DNA of 64,000 nt from Nocardia sp. CNY236 (GCF_000482385.1 NZ_AXVD01000003.1:62001-126000), one strand, 5' to 3'; positions 1 through 13,338 are shown, counted from the stretch's first letter. Notes: generated by a model not told the origin, from the sequence alone. Program-made: numbers and translations.

Positions 1-8
1 GTGCAGAA

Positions 9-692
9 GTGAAACGAGCAGAGCGGCTCCACGCGCTATCCGAGATGCTGCGCCGGGCTGGTTCCCGCGGATGCACGGCCGAGCGACTAGCGGCGGAGTT
101 CAGCGTGTCGGTGCGGACAGTCAAAAGAGATCTCAGCGCCCTCGAGAACAGCGGTATGCCGATCTGGTCGCGCCCGGGGCCTGGCGGCGGCTACGGTCTA
201 GCCGCTCGGGCGAGCCTCCCGCCGGTCAGCCTGAGCCCCGCGCAGGCGGTGGCGCTACTCGCGGCCGTCTCAGCTGCATCCGACGCCCCCTATGCAGACC
301 TGGCCTGCGCTGGCGTTCAAAAAGTCCTGGACGTCCTCGACCCCAAAACCCGAACGAAAGCACACGAACTCGCAAGTCGCATCTGGGTGGACACACCATC
401 GCCTACCGTGCGCGCGGTCAGATCGGCACTCGAAGAAGCGATGGCCGAGCAACGCGTCGTGCGTATCCGCTACACCTCGCGTGAGGACAGCGAGACGACC
501 CGCGACATCGAGCCGATCATGTTCGCATCCACCAACGACCGTTGGTACCTGATCGGCTGGTGCCGGCTACGCAGTGACATCCGATGGTTCCTCGTAGCGC
601 GAATCGAGCACGCCAGCGTGACCACGATTCCCTGCAGTGGCCACAGTATCCAGGAAGTCGGCACTCCCCCCGCGACGGCAAAGTCCGTGTAG
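9..692 (+). CDS. HTH/WYL-domain transcriptional regulator
   Basis: A 227-residue regulator of the DeoR-like HTH plus WYL type. Residues about 1-55 form a winged helix-turn-helix with a recognition helix around SVRTVKRDLSALE. A linker follows, then a WYL domain at about 140-215 that carries the literal WYL triplet at residues 179-181. WYL domains usually sense ligands or nucleic acids and control DNA binding. The GTG start at 9 overlaps a TGA at 10-12 in another frame, which could be the end of an upstream gene lying outside the window and would imply translational coupling. No target can be deduced from the downstream side, because the next 570 bases hold no convincing gene. At 227 residues it is shorter than the usual 310-330 for the family; the C-terminal WCX extension is missing or reduced. 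Confidence 0.85.
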   Translation: MKRAERLHALSEMLRRAGSRGCTAERLAAEFSVSVRTVKRDLSALENSGMPIWSRPGPGGGYGLAARASLPPVSLSPAQAVALLAAVSAASDAPYADLACAGVQKVLDVLDPKTRTKAHELASRIWVDTPSPTVRAVRSALEEAMAEQRVVRIRYTSREDSETTRDIEPIMFASTNDRWYLIGWCRLRSDIRWFLVARIEHASVTTIPCSGHSIQEVGTPPATAKSV

Positions 693-1265
693 AGCCGAGG
701 GGCGCCATAGGCGTTCACTCGCTACACATGGGCGTCGGCCAGCATTTCTTCGTCGGCGCTCTCGAGACTTGTAGCGCAACGCCAAGAGATCCAGCAGTTT
801 CCCACGGTCGCCGATCCGAAAACAAACCTCACCCGCCTACGGCCCGCGCAGCAGGTTCAATCTGACGATTTCGACGATCGAGTCGGTTGGCCGACCGTGC
901 GTGTCGCGGTCTCGGCAGGTAGATGCCCGGCTGCGGCGAGTGTGCGGAGAATGACCTGCCGTCCACAGATTGACATTCACTCGGGAGGCGCGCAGCAGGG
1001 GTGGATGAGGCTACGGTAATGAGGAACACCGTCGAGCAGTTGGTCGGCTGCCGAATCCGACAGGACCTCTTTCGAACTGCCGCAGGCTCGCTATCTCTGG
1101 GCGAGGGATTACTCCGCTCGGCCTTCCGGCGCGGAGTGTCGCCGGGTTCGGATGGGTATCCCTGGAAGGCCCGGACTGCACGACCACTCCACCACGGGAC
1201 GAGCGCCTCGCCCCTGCCCGCCGCGACTCTCACCGGCAGCGCACACCGAAGATCGGAGCACGAAC
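693..1265. other. gene-poor gap, nothing recognised
   Basis: This 573-base stretch has several overlapping open frames on both strands, but all are Arg/Pro-rich readings typical of high-GC noise. None has a convincing ribosome binding site or a recognisable motif. I see no tRNA, terminator or repeat in it. It may be a degraded region. Confidence 0.5.
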
Positions 1266-1412
1266 ATGCACGACGACAACCCCGGACTATTCAGTCATGC
1301 CCCCGCAGAACCTGAGCCGTACTCGATACCGGCCGATGCTCCGCAACCAGTTTTCCTTGCCGCGGTGCCCGAGCCGGACACCGCCAGCTGCCCGGACGTT
1401 GGTACCAGATAG
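1266..1412 (+). CDS. small hypothetical protein, 48 residues
   Basis: A possible small gene starting at ATG 1266 with a GGAG element about 9 nt upstream. The product is acidic and Pro-rich (starts MHDDNPGLF; contains a PEPEPYSIPADAPQP stretch), with no membrane segment and no recognised domain. Its composition differs from the Arg-rich noise frames around it, which is the main support. It stands alone with no operon partner, and a chance open frame cannot be excluded. Confidence 0.3.
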   Translation: MHDDNPGLFSHAPAEPEPYSIPADAPQPVFLAAVPEPDTASCPDVGTR

Positions 1413-1657
1413 GCCGGTACTAGCCAGGGCAGGCGCTCGATGTGTGCGCTGTCCGGCCGGAAGACACGATCACCGACTTCATGTAGCCAGCGCCGGGACA
1501 GCTTCCCTCCACGCAAGGCGAACTGCAGGAACACGATCGCGGCCACCACCAGTCTTGGCGCTTGGCTCGCTACGCGGACTCGAGACATGTTTCGGCCGTG
1601 GACCTTTTGCCGCGAATTAGGTCGGAAACTGTCCTATACCTGCGACACACTCGACTC

Positions 1658-2161
1658 ATGAGCGAAACTGAATCGACCCTGGATCAGACCGACATCACCG
1701 ACTACAACGATCCGAACGCGCCGTGGAACTGGGCGTGGGATCAGGAAGACGGCATAGCGGCCTGGAACGATGATGTGATCAAGGAGTTCCGGCAGAACGC
1801 GGGCAAGGTGGGCGGCGCTTATGCGGACGGGGACCTCATTTTGCTCACCACCACCGGAGCCAGGAGCGGCAAGCGGCACACGACTCCGCTGGGACCTCTG
1901 TACCGGGACGGCACCATGTACGTGAGTTCGTTCTCCGAGAGCAAGTACCCGGACTGGTGGTACAACATCAAGGCGAATCCGCAAGCCACCATCGAGCTTC
2001 GGGACAAGACCTACCAGGCGACTGGCAAGGTGCTCGAAGGCGCGGACTACGAGGAGTTCGCAGCCTGGGTGCTGGCCAACAACCCGCTGCTGGCGGACTA
2101 CCAGTCCAAGGTAGACCTGCCGATGCCGCTGGTCGTGCTGTCCCTCGACGGCGAGGGCTGA
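1658..2161 (+). CDS. deazaflavin (F420)-dependent nitroreductase-family protein
   Basis: A 167-residue protein of the DDN-like split beta-barrel family, whose actinobacterial members use coenzyme F420 to reduce quinones or nitro compounds. Family signatures are visible: LLTTTGARSGKRHTTPL at about residues 62-78, and the later PDWWYNIKANP block that normally contacts the cofactor phosphate and ring. I chose ATG 1658 because it gives the usual family length; an open frame continues upstream but without family sequence. The gene stands alone. The physiological substrate cannot be told from sequence. An ester-hydrolase-like or heme-binding relative is less likely given the intact motif blocks. 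Confidence 0.85.
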   Translation: MSETESTLDQTDITDYNDPNAPWNWAWDQEDGIAAWNDDVIKEFRQNAGKVGGAYADGDLILLTTTGARSGKRHTTPLGPLYRDGTMYVSSFSESKYPDWWYNIKANPQATIELRDKTYQATGKVLEGADYEEFAAWVLANNPLLADYQSKVDLPMPLVVLSLDGEG

Positions 2162-2550
2162 GCGAGAGCGACATCCAGCGTTTCGCTCGCGGTTCAGCCC
2201 ACTGCCGGGTCCATCGACAGAATCGTGATCGTGACTCCGAGTGCGACTCGGGCAGTTGGCCATCGGCGGCGAGGACACGTCTCCTCGGCCTGAGTAGCAC
2301 TCCGAAGTCACCGGGCAACCCGACCGTCGAAGTGGCTGGCTGTCCGGAAGCGTCGTGCAAACGGTGCGGGTGAGGTACCTGGACGAGAACCAGGCCGTGA
2401 GCACCACCCCCGTGTTCGTCGGCGCGGACAGCGTCGTGTCGTCGGGGTGCTGCGCGAGCACCACCAAGGCTGTGTGCGCTACGTGGGCACGAGTGGCCGC
2501 GCGGCGGGCGGGAATATCCCGCTCACAGCGACAGCTATCCTTTACTGGTC
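2162..2550. other. intergenic gap with promoter for the desulfurase gene
   Basis: This stretch of 389 bases has no convincing gene. Open frames on both strands have noise-like composition. Near its right end a TATCCT hexamer (2536-2541) lies 9 nt before the ATG at 2551 and is a plausible -10 element for the desulfurase-mnmA unit. Nothing else was recognised. Confidence 0.45.
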
Positions 2551-3780
2551 ATGAAGTCGGCTTTTTCGGGTCCGGTCACAGGTGCGGTGCCCCAGACGGT
2601 CTACCTCGATCACGCGGCCACCACGCCGATGCTGCCCGCGGCCATCGAGGCGATGACGGCTGCCCTCCGAACGACCGGTAATGCGTCATCACTGCACGGG
2701 TCCGGCCGTGCTGCTCGGCGGCAGCTCGAGGAGGCACGCGAGTCGATTGCCGCCGACCTCGGCGCTCGGCCCTCGGAGGTCGTCTTCACCTCCGGTGGAA
2801 CCGAAAGCGACAACTTGGCGGTCAAGGGCATCTACTGGGCTCGTCGCGCCGCTGAGCCGCACCGCAACCGCATCATCGCAAGTTCGATCGAACATCACGC
2901 GGTGATCGACGCTGTCGAGTGGCTCCAGCAGCACGAAGGCGCGCAGGTCACCTGGCTGCCGGCGGATACCGAAGGTGTCGTCGCGCCGAGCGCCTTGCGT
3001 GCTGCGCTCGCTGTCGATCCCAGCGATGTCGCGATGGTCACCGTCATGTGGGCGAACAACGAAGTCGGCGCCATCCAGCCGATAGAGGCGCTGTCGGAGG
3101 TGGCGCGGGAATTCGACGTGCCGATGCACAGCGACGCGGTGCAAGCAGCTGCCCAGCTGCCCATCGATTTCCGCGCCAGCGGCCTGTCCGCGGCGAGCAT
3201 CGCCGGACACAAACTCGGCGGCCCGCACGGTATCGGCGTGCTGCTGCTCGGCCGGCAGGTGCCATGCGTGCCGCTGCTGCACGGTGGCGGGCACGAGCGC
3301 GACCTGCGCTCCGGGACGTCGGACATCGCAGCGGCTGCCGGGTTGGCCACCGCACTGCGGCATACGGTGGTGGACCTACCGGCTCGTACGCTCGAATTGA
3401 GCGCGTTGCGCGACGCGCTGTTCGACGGCATCCGTGCGATCGTTCCGGATGCGCTGGTCAACGGCCCGCTCGGGGAGCGGCGCCTTCCAGGCAATGTGCA
3501 CGTCACCTTTCCCGGCTGCGAAGGGGATTCGTTGTTGATGCTGCTGGACGCGGCCGGGATCGAATGCTCGACCGGTTCGGCGTGTACGGCCGGCGTCGCC
3601 GCACCGAGCCATGTGCTGATTGCGATGGGCAACGACCCGAGGCAGGCTCGCGGGTCGTTGCGCTTCTCGTTGGGGCACACTTCGACGCGGGCCGATGTCG
3701 ACCGAGTGCTGGACGTGCTGCCACAGGTGGTGGCGCGGGCCGAGGCCGCGGGCCTGGCCGGTTCGAGAGGAGGTGTCTGA
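2551..3780 (+). CDS. iscS: cysteine desulfurase (NifS/IscS family)
   Basis: A PLP enzyme that takes sulfur from L-cysteine as an enzyme persulfide and passes it to acceptors for Fe-S clusters and tRNA thiolation. The protein has 409 residues. The conserved N-terminal YLDHAATTP lies at about 18-26, the HH motif of SIEHHAV at about 115, the PLP lysine at 221 in AGHKLGG, and the persulfide cysteine at 345 in STGSACTAG. It overlaps mnmA (TGATG), which fits a role as sulfur donor to the tRNA thiouridylase next door. The same pair is adjacent in M. tuberculosis (Rv3025c-Rv3024c, from memory). A GTG at 2587 would give a shorter product starting nearer the YLDHAATTP motif; I kept ATG 2551 because of the TATCCT element just upstream. 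Confidence 0.93.
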   Translation: MKSAFSGPVTGAVPQTVYLDHAATTPMLPAAIEAMTAALRTTGNASSLHGSGRAARRQLEEARESIAADLGARPSEVVFTSGGTESDNLAVKGIYWARRAAEPHRNRIIASSIEHHAVIDAVEWLQQHEGAQVTWLPADTEGVVAPSALRAALAVDPSDVAMVTVMWANNEVGAIQPIEALSEVAREFDVPMHSDAVQAAAQLPIDFRASGLSAASIAGHKLGGPHGIGVLLLGRQVPCVPLLHGGGHERDLRSGTSDIAAAAGLATALRHTVVDLPARTLELSALRDALFDGIRAIVPDALVNGPLGERRLPGNVHVTFPGCEGDSLLMLLDAAGIECSTGSACTAGVAAPSHVLIAMGNDPRQARGSLRFSLGHTSTRADVDRVLDVLPQVVARAEAAGLAGSRGGV

Positions 3781-4880
3781 TGCGGGTACTCGCCGCGATG
3801 AGTGGGGGTGTGGACTCGGCCGTGGCGGCCGCGCGTGCGGTGGACGCGGGCCATGAGGTGGTCGGTGTACATCTGGCATTGTCGGCGACCCCGGGCACCC
3901 TGCGCACGGGGTCACGCGGCTGTTGTTCGAAAGAAGACGCCGGCGACGCTCGCCGCGCCGCCGACGTTCTCGGCATCCCATTCTATGTCTGGGACTTCGC
4001 CGATCGCTTCAAAGAAGACGTGATCGACGATTTCGTGGCCGCCTATGCGGCGGGTGAGACGCCGAACCCGTGCCTGCGATGCAACGAGAAGATCAAGTTC
4101 TCCGCCTTGGCCGACCGCGCGATGGCCCTCGGCTTCGACGCGGTGGTCACCGGACACTACGCCCGGTTGCACGACGGCGTCCTGCGCCGCGCGGTCGACG
4201 CCGACAAAGACCAGTCCTATGTGCTGGCGGTGTTGACCGCCGAGCAGCTCTCGCGCGCGCTGTTCCCGGTGGGCGACACACCGAAGCCGCAGATTCGCGC
4301 AGAGGCCGCGCAACGCGGGCTGGCCGTGGCGAACAAGCCGGACAGTCATGACATCTGCTTCATTCCCTCCGGCGACACCCGCGCATTTCTCGGAGCGACG
4401 ATCGGCGTTCGACCCGGTGCTGTGGTCGACGCCGGCGGCCACGTGCTCGCACAGCACGACGGCGTGCACGGATTCACCATCGGGCAACGCAAAGGTCTCG
4501 GACTGCCCGGGCCGGCGGCCGACGGCAAGCCCAGGTATGTGACCGGCATCGATCCCGATTCCGGGACGGTTCGGGTCGGCTCGGCCGACGACCTGCGGGT
4601 CTGGACGGTACAGGCCGAGCGAGCAGTCTGGACCTCGGGCTCCGCGCCCACCGGTCCAGTCGAGTGTGTGGCCCAGGTGCGCGCGCACGGCGGCACCGCG
4701 CCAGCAGTTGCCGAGGCGGTCGACGAGGGGATGGTCGTTCGCCTGCACGAGCCCCTGACCGGCGTGGCCCGTGGCCAGGCGGTGGTGCTCTACCGATCCG
4801 ATCCGCAGGGCGACGAGGTGATCGGCAGCGGGACCATCTCGGCCACGGAGCACTCGATCGCGACCGCGGGGACCCGGTGA
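3780..4880 (+). CDS. mnmA: tRNA-specific 2-thiouridylase MnmA
   Basis: This enzyme puts sulfur on U34 of tRNA-Lys, -Glu and -Gln using ATP and a persulfide relay. The product has 366 residues. The PP-loop SGGVDS is at residues 8-13. The two catalytic cysteines are C98 in NPCLRCN and C193 in HDICFI. The C-terminal barrel contains the IGQRKGLG block. The ATG at 3780 overlaps the desulfurase stop as TGATG, so the two are translationally coupled and donor and acceptor are made together. Length and order match the M. tuberculosis trmU locus. Confidence 0.95.
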   Translation: MRVLAAMSGGVDSAVAAARAVDAGHEVVGVHLALSATPGTLRTGSRGCCSKEDAGDARRAADVLGIPFYVWDFADRFKEDVIDDFVAAYAAGETPNPCLRCNEKIKFSALADRAMALGFDAVVTGHYARLHDGVLRRAVDADKDQSYVLAVLTAEQLSRALFPVGDTPKPQIRAEAAQRGLAVANKPDSHDICFIPSGDTRAFLGATIGVRPGAVVDAGGHVLAQHDGVHGFTIGQRKGLGLPGPAADGKPRYVTGIDPDSGTVRVGSADDLRVWTVQAERAVWTSGSAPTGPVECVAQVRAHGGTAPAVAEAVDEGMVVRLHEPLTGVARGQAVVLYRSDPQGDEVIGSGTISATEHSIATAGTR

Positions 4881-4952
4881 GTCGCCGACGCGAGGCCGCG
4901 CGCCCTCGATGCCGGTGACGACCGGCGCTGCGGAATTCGACTGAACGGGAGA

Positions 4953-8212
<3,260 letters not shown>

Positions 8213-8285
8213 GGAGCGCTCGGACACAGTCGAAATCGCCGAAGTGTGCCGGCCGGTGTCGCGGCGGCGGGGCACAGGCGGAAGT

Positions 8286-9539
8286 ATGACGGCCATGCTG
8301 CGCAGTTTTCAGGTGACCAATCACAGATCACTGGCCGAGGAACAACAGTTGCGACTCACCAAGGCAAGCGGTCCGGTGTCGATGCCGGTGACCGCCGTGC
8401 ACGGTGGGCCGGCGGCGGGCAAAACGAATCTGATCGACGCGCTCGGACAGATGCGTGACGCAGTCTTGCATTCGATCACCCAGTGGGATCCGTACGCGGG
8501 TCCGGTGCGGTCGCCGCATCGCGGATTTCCGGATCGGCCATCGCAGTTCGTGGCCGCGTTCGTGGCCGAGGGGGTGCCCTACACCTACGGGTTCGAAGTG
8601 GACAACGCCGATGTGACCGCGGAATGGTTGTACACCCATCCGCGTGCGCGCAAGCGAATCGTGTTCGAGCGCAGCGGCGAACAGGTCAAGATCGGCCCGA
8701 TGTTCGAGGCCGCGCGCTACGGGGTCGCCGCGGTCGCACCGCTGGTCCGTCCGAATGCCTTACTGCTCAGCCTCGCTGGACAGATGTACGCCGAGGCCTT
8801 GGTACCCGCTTTCCGATGGTTCGAGTCCATGCTCGAGGTGCAGCGCGGACCCGCCGACCTCGACGCCATCTCCCATCGGCTGGGTGGCCATCTGTCTCGG
8901 TCGCCGGAGAACGCGGCCCGCTTGTTGGTGCTGCTGCGCAGCGCGGAGCTGGGGATCAGCGATCTCCTGGTCGCCGAGGACGATCCGATGTATGCCGACT
9001 ACCTTCGCGAATTGGATAGGGATATCGCCGGTCTGACGCAGCGGATCGATCGGTGCGCCACCTCGGCCGGCTACGCCGAGCAGGTGGCGCGTGACACCGG
9101 GATGACCGGTCCGCTACTCGAACGCGAACTCACGAATCTGATGGCCGCGCGTGATGCGTTGTATGCGCGCATGGTGGCGCGCCGCGGAGTCGGACTGAGC
9201 TTGGTGCACGATGGCATCGCGAACCCGTTCGACATCGGTGACGAATCCTCGGCAACATTGGCTCTGTTGCGGCTGCTGCCGACCATGCTCGATGCGTTGG
9301 ACTCCGGGCGGGTACTCGCCATCGACGACATCGGCGCGTGCCTGCCGGCCGAAGAGACCGACCGATTGATTCAGCTGTTCCAGAATCCGGAGACCAATAC
9401 GCGCGGCGCTCAGCTGATTTTCACCACCGACAACCGGGGACTGATCGACCGGGGCAACGGACGCTCACAACGCACCCGCACCTCGGTGTGGCAGATTCGT
9501 CGCAATGACCAAGGCGTCAGCCAGCTGGTGTCGGTGTAG
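8286..9539 (+). CDS. orphan AAA-family ATPase (AAA_15/AAA_21, SMC/RecF-like fold)
   Basis: A 417-residue ATP-binding protein of the class that includes RloC, OLD-like and other defence or repair ATPases. Walker A reads GGPAAGKTNLIDA at about 40-52. A signature-like stretch DIGDESSATLALLRLLP lies near 320. The Walker B region reads VLAIDDIGACLPAEET, with Asp where the family normally has the catalytic Glu (DE). The middle is alpha-helical and may form a short coiled coil (LRELDRDIAGLTQRI). No nuclease or RloB-type partner lies next to it; its neighbours are ligA and a small membrane protein. Its role is unknown. ATG 8286 has a GGCGGAAG element immediately upstream. Confidence 0.7.
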   Translation: MTAMLRSFQVTNHRSLAEEQQLRLTKASGPVSMPVTAVHGGPAAGKTNLIDALGQMRDAVLHSITQWDPYAGPVRSPHRGFPDRPSQFVAAFVAEGVPYTYGFEVDNADVTAEWLYTHPRARKRIVFERSGEQVKIGPMFEAARYGVAAVAPLVRPNALLLSLAGQMYAEALVPAFRWFESMLEVQRGPADLDAISHRLGGHLSRSPENAARLLVLLRSAELGISDLLVAEDDPMYADYLRELDRDIAGLTQRIDRCATSAGYAEQVARDTGMTGPLLERELTNLMAARDALYARMVARRGVGLSLVHDGIANPFDIGDESSATLALLRLLPTMLDALDSGRVLAIDDIGACLPAEETDRLIQLFQNPETNTRGAQLIFTTDNRGLIDRGNGRSQRTRTSVWQIRRNDQGVSQLVSV

Positions 9540-9675
9540 TACGCAGTCCTGAGCAGTTTCTGGGATGTCGGCGGCGTCGACGGCTGGCGCCGACCACGAG
9601 TGATGCGCTGAACGCTGGCGGACCAGGGAAGCAGCCAGCTCGTGTCGGGTGTAGAACGGCCCCTAACATGAGCAG

Positions 9676-10014
9676 ATGCTGGAGTTCGCTGCTCTGTTGA
9701 CCCTGACTGCCGTGTTGGTGTCGCTGATCGTGCTCGTCGTCCGTGATCGCCGCGACCGTCGAGGACGAGTGCGGTCACCGACGAACGCCGAGCGCGGGAC
9801 GCTGTTCGTCACGGGTGTGAGCCCACGTCCCGATGCCGCGGGGGAGCAGTATGTCACGATCACCGGCGAACTGTCCGGCCCGTCGGTCACCGGCACCGTG
9901 GTCTACGGACGGTTCTCGTGGAATGTGAAGACCTGGCCCGAGATCGGGGACATTCTCATGGTGGTCTATCCCGCGGGTCGACCCGAGCGATGGCAGTTGT
10001 ACCAACCCAACTGA
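9676..10014 (+). CDS. small membrane-anchored protein with extracytoplasmic-type domain
   Basis: This 112-residue protein has one N-terminal hydrophobic segment (about 4-23), then a basic RDRRDRRGR stretch, then a beta-rich soluble part ending LYQPN. By the positive-inside rule the basic stretch suggests that the soluble part is cytoplasmic, although the opposite cannot be excluded. I do not recognise the family. A TAACAT hexamer (9664-9669) ends 6 nt before ATG 9676, which points to a leaderless transcript and supports this start. It converges with the ACT-domain gene. Confidence 0.6.
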   Translation: MLEFAALLTLTAVLVSLIVLVVRDRRDRRGRVRSPTNAERGTLFVTGVSPRPDAAGEQYVTITGELSGPSVTGTVVYGRFSWNVKTWPEIGDILMVVYPAGRPERWQLYQPN

Positions 10015-10054
10015 TCGGAGTTCGATCGACTGCGGTGTAGCGAGTAGGCGCGCG

Positions 10055-10705
10055 TCAGCCCAGGACCGTCGCGACGATCCCACCGAGATAGCCGAGTCGG
10101 GCGACCTCGGACGGTCGGAAGTCGGGGCCGCCGGGGCGGCCGAGCAGCAGCACTCTGCCCGTACCGCCGAGTGGGGCGGCGGCGAGTCTGGTGTCCATGT
10201 CGCGCCAGATTGCAGGCACCCAGTCGGCGTCGGGATCGAGTGCGGTGGGCTTTTCCAAAGGCATCCACGGTGCCGTCGCGGCTTGCGTCTGGGGTGCACT
10301 GACGCTTCCGACGACCCGGTAGATGCCGTGCGGACCGATGTCGATGATCGTGCTCCAGCCGACGCGCAGCACTCGGGGCACGCCGTCGACCAGTACTTGT
10401 AGTCGATCGTCGCGGGCGGTGGCGACCTGGTCGATGAGCTCGAGCTCGCGAGGGGTGTCCAAGATGCCCGAGTAGGGGCGGATCGAGTCCACACGTACAT
10501 CGCCGATCGATTCGCAGGCGGTGATCAGGGTGTCGGGCAGGGCGTTGGAGGGTACGTCGACGACCAGGTCGTCGACGGCATACCCGGCGCCGCGCTCGAC
10601 GACATCGAGGGAGAGGATGTCGCCGCCGACGGAACCCAGCGCGTGAGCGAGTGCACCGAGGCTTCCCGGTCGATCCGGAAGTTGCACGCGGAGTAGATAC
10701 GACAC
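10055..10705 (-). CDS. ACT-domain amino-acid-binding protein (Rv3013-like)
   Basis: A 216-residue protein with an N-terminal ACT domain (VQLPDRPGSLGALAHALGSVGGDILSLDV, residues about 7-35, is the classic ligand-binding turn). The C-terminal part is weakly ACT-like. ACT proteins bind amino acids and regulate partner enzymes; the ligand here is unknown. Its position divergent from gatC matches M. tuberculosis Rv3013 against gatC. The start has a GGAAAG element about 9 nt upstream on the reverse strand. Confidence 0.8.
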   Translation of the reverse strand: MSYLLRVQLPDRPGSLGALAHALGSVGGDILSLDVVERGAGYAVDDLVVDVPSNALPDTLITACESIGDVRVDSIRPYSGILDTPRELELIDQVATARDDRLQVLVDGVPRVLRVGWSTIIDIGPHGIYRVVGSVSAPQTQAATAPWMPLEKPTALDPDADWVPAIWRDMDTRLAAAPLGGTGRVLLLGRPGGPDFRPSEVARLGYLGGIVATVLG

Positions 10706-11053
10706 GTGCTTTCCTTTCCTTGGCGGCCGAGGCTCTGAACGGATACCCGGGTAACGCCATCCTTACACTCTCGACGGCTCGTTATCGAGTTGGAGCCTCG
10801 CCGGTGACACACGCCACTGGCGAATTTGCATTCGAGCGGCGTGTCGTCCGGTCTGAGCAGAAATATACCTCCGCCGGCGGCGATTGCCAGTTGCCTGCTG
10901 GACGTGACCGGGTGGTCGGTCCAACCCGGTGCGGGTGCCGGATGGAAACGAGGTCGCCGATGGCTAGGCTATGGGGTTGTCGAGTACGCCGCGCTCCGCT
11001 GCGAGCGCAACCGGCGTGCATTAGTTGAAATCGAAGCCGAAAGGGGTTCCGCG
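10706..11053. other. divergent intergenic region before gatC
   Basis: These 348 bases separate the divergent ACT gene and gatC. They must hold promoters for both, but I cannot place a confident -35/-10 pair. An AAGGGG ribosome binding site at 11041-11046 decides the gatC start. Other open frames here are noise. Confidence 0.45.
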
Positions 11054-11353
11054 GTGCCCGCCATCTCCCGCGACGAGGTCGCACACCTCGCCCGGCTGTC
11101 CCGGCTCGCGTTGTCCGACGCCGAACTGGATCATTTCGCCGGACAGCTGGATTCGATCCTGAGTCACGTGCGGACCATCTCCGAGGTCGCTGCCGTGGAC
11201 GTGCCCGCCACGGCATCGCCGAACCCGGTGTCCAATGTGGCTCGCCCCGATGAGGCGGCCCCGTGCTTGACCCCGCAGCAGGCGCTGTCGGGCGCACCGG
11301 CGGTGGAGGACCAGCGATTCATGGTTCCGCAGATCCTCGAGGAGGACGAATGA
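11054..11353 (+). CDS. gatC: glutamyl-tRNA(Gln)/aspartyl-tRNA(Asn) amidotransferase subunit C
   Basis: The small subunit that stabilises the GatCAB complex converting Glu-tRNA-Gln (or Asp-tRNA-Asn) to the amidated form. It has 99 residues, the normal actinobacterial length. The family pattern [17 protein letters not shown] starts at residue 4, and a C-terminal MVPQIL precedes the stop. GTG 11054 is preceded by AAGGGG at 11041-11046. The stop overlaps the gatA start (ATGA), so the two subunits are coupled. Confidence 0.95.
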   Translation: MPAISRDEVAHLARLSRLALSDAELDHFAGQLDSILSHVRTISEVAAVDVPATASPNPVSNVARPDEAAPCLTPQQALSGAPAVEDQRFMVPQILEEDE

Positions 11354-12822
11354 CCGACTTGACTACATTGTCGGCGGCGGAGCTGGCCGGCAAGATCCAT
11401 GCGGGCGAGCTGTCCTCGGTGGAGGTCACTCAGGCGCACTTGGATCGCATAGACGCGGTCGATGGTGAGTACCACGCGTTCCTCCATGTCGCGCGGCGGC
11501 AGGCGTTGGCCGCCGCCGCCGAAGTGGACTCTGCCCTCGTTTCGGGCGCTCGACCGGCCTCGTCGCTGGCTGGGGTTCCCTTGGCGCTCAAGGACGTATT
11601 CACCACCACCGACATGCCGACCACGTGTGGGTCGAAGATCCTCGAGGACTGGGTGTCGCCGTACGATGCGACGGTCACGACGCGACTGCGCGCGGCGGGT
11701 ATCCCGATTCTCGGCAAGACCAACATGGACGAGTTCGCCATGGGGTCGTCCACGGAGAATTCGGCTTTCGGCCCGACGCGCAATCCGTGGGATACCACTC
11801 GTGTCCCGGGCGGCTCCGGCGGTGGTTCCGCCGCGGCGCTGGCATCGAATCAGGCTCCGTTGGCGATCGGGACCGATACCGGCGGTTCGATCCGTCAGCC
11901 TGCGGCTGTCACCGCGACGGTCGGGACCAAGCCGACCTACGGCACGGTGTCGCGTTTCGGCCTGGTCGCCTGTGCGTCATCTCTGGATCAGGGCGGTCCA
12001 TGCGGTCGAACCGTGTTGGATGCCGCATTACTGCACGAGGTGATCGCCGGGTACGACCCGCGTGACTCGACCTCGCGCGACGTGCCGGTGCCGCCGGTGG
12101 TGGCTGCCGCGCGTGCGGGTGGCAATGGTGATCTGCGCGGCGTGAAGATCGGCGTGGTGAAGGAACTGCATTCCGATAGCTACCAGTCGGGAGTGCTCGA
12201 TTCGTTCGATGTCGCGGTGGCGATGCTCAAAGATCTCGGCGCCGAAGTCGTCGAAGTGTCGTGTCCGCACTTCGAATACGGGTTGTCGTCCTACTACTTG
12301 GTGATGCCTTCGGAGGTGTCGTCGAATCTGGCCCGCTTCGATGCCATGCGTTATGGCTTGCGTGTATCCGATGACGGTGCGCACAGCGCGGAGCAGGTGA
12401 TGGCGGCTACGCGTGCGGCGGGGTTCGGTCCGGAGGTCAAGCGGCGCATCATGCTCGGCACGTATGCGCTGTCTGCGGGTTACTACGACGAGTACTACGG
12501 CCAAGCGCTCAAGGTGCGCACGCTGATAGCGCGTGATTTCGCCAATGCCTACGAACAGGTCGACGTTCTCGTCTCGCCGACCAGCCCGGTCACGCCATGG
12601 AAGCTGGGTGAGAAGATCGACGATCCGTTGGCGATGTACCTGACCGACTTGTGCACTCTGCCCACCAACCTGGCCGGCCACGCGGCCATGTCGGTGCCGT
12701 CGGGCTTGAGCAAGGACGACGGTATGCCGGTCGGCCTCCAGATCATGGCTCCCGCGTTTGCCGACGACCGCCTGTATCGGGTCGGCGCCGCCTACGAAGC
12801 TGCGCGCGGACCCATCGGCTGA
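11350..12822 (+). CDS. gatA: glutamyl-tRNA(Gln) amidotransferase subunit A
   Basis: The amidase subunit that releases ammonia from glutamine for GatB. It has 490 residues. The Ser-cisSer-Lys triad is visible: K81 in LALKD, S160 in the [10 protein letters not shown] signature and the nucleophile S180 in [11 protein letters not shown]. The start overlaps gatC by 4 nt. In M. tuberculosis gatA is followed directly by pfkA; here about 17.6 kb of other genes separate them. A triple 15-bp repeat follows the stop. Confidence 0.97.
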   Translation: MTDLTTLSAAELAGKIHAGELSSVEVTQAHLDRIDAVDGEYHAFLHVARRQALAAAAEVDSALVSGARPASSLAGVPLALKDVFTTTDMPTTCGSKILEDWVSPYDATVTTRLRAAGIPILGKTNMDEFAMGSSTENSAFGPTRNPWDTTRVPGGSGGGSAAALASNQAPLAIGTDTGGSIRQPAAVTATVGTKPTYGTVSRFGLVACASSLDQGGPCGRTVLDAALLHEVIAGYDPRDSTSRDVPVPPVVAAARAGGNGDLRGVKIGVVKELHSDSYQSGVLDSFDVAVAMLKDLGAEVVEVSCPHFEYGLSSYYLVMPSEVSSNLARFDAMRYGLRVSDDGAHSAEQVMAATRAAGFGPEVKRRIMLGTYALSAGYYDEYYGQALKVRTLIARDFANAYEQVDVLVSPTSPVTPWKLGEKIDDPLAMYLTDLCTLPTNLAGHAAMSVPSGLSKDDGMPVGLQIMAPAFADDRLYRVGAAYEAARGPIG

Positions 12823-12838
12823 GTCGATTCGGCCGGCT

Positions 12839-12883
12839 CCCGATCGGGAGGTGCCCGATCGGGAGGTGCCCGATCGGGAGGTG
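12839..12883. repeat. three exact tandem copies of a 15-bp palindromic unit
   Basis: The unit is CCCGATCGGGAGGTG, repeated at 12839, 12854 and 12869. Each unit contains the 10-bp palindrome CCCGATCGGG. It lies between the stop of gatA and the stop of the reverse-strand SRPBCC gene, so it may act as a bidirectional transcription end signal or as a protein-binding array. A related 14-nt piece (TCGGGAGGTGCCCG) recurs at 15634-15647. Confidence 0.8.
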
Positions 12884-12891
12884 TGGGCTGC

Positions 12892-13338
12892 TCAGGTGGT
12901 GTGTAGTGACTCGGCTCGCTTCTGGATGCCTTCGGTCATGCCTTCGAAGCCACGGCGCAGACTCGTGCCCAGTAGTGCCACCACGACCGGGTGTAGCCAC
13001 CCGCCCAGTTCGAAGTGCGATGCGTAGTGGGTGCGATTGTTCGAAAGTGGCGTCACAGTCTGTGAGCGCAGACTGTGCAACGCACCGAGCGGGAGCGGTC
13101 GCATGGCATAGCTGAATTCGTGTCCGGGAGTGCAGGAGCGGATCCACTCACGCTGTCTGCGTGGGCGTGAGCCGGACAGGTGGGCGAGCATATCGATCGG
13201 TTCGCCGACGACGAGGGAGCTGTGACATTCCGAGACGAAGGGATTCCACTCGCCGTAGCGGGAGAAGTCGGTGATCACATGCCACACCAAGTCGGCAGGT
13301 GCATCGATCTCGACAGTGCAGGGGATGACGAAGGCCAT
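12892..13338 (-). CDS. SRPBCC (START-like) hydrophobic-ligand-binding protein
   Basis: A 148-residue polyketide cyclase/START-fold protein. The opening pattern VEIDAPADLVWHVITDFSRYGEWNPFV at about 8-35 is the standard first strand and helix of the family, and the long C-terminal helix (RRGFEGMTEGIQKRAESL) is present. These proteins bind lipids, steroids or polyketides. A KstR-consensus palindrome sits 10 bp before the start codon, which suggests control by the cholesterol/steroid-catabolism repressor and a steroid or lipid ligand (inference). It ends in a region facing gatA. Confidence 0.8.
   Translation of the reverse strand: MAFVIPCTVEIDAPADLVWHVITDFSRYGEWNPFVSECHSSLVVGEPIDMLAHLSGSRPRRQREWIRSCTPGHEFSYAMRPLPLGALHSLRSQTVTPLSNNRTHYASHFELGGWLHPVVVALLGTSLRRGFEGMTEGIQKRAESLHTT

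Noticed and set aside
693..1265. Overlapping frames on both strands (829-1233 reverse, 1001-1315 forward)
   Set aside because: They are Arg/Pro-rich noise with no motif or ribosome site.
12839..12883. Triple repeat as a CRISPR array
   Set aside because: The units are directly adjacent with no spacers, and no cas genes are present.
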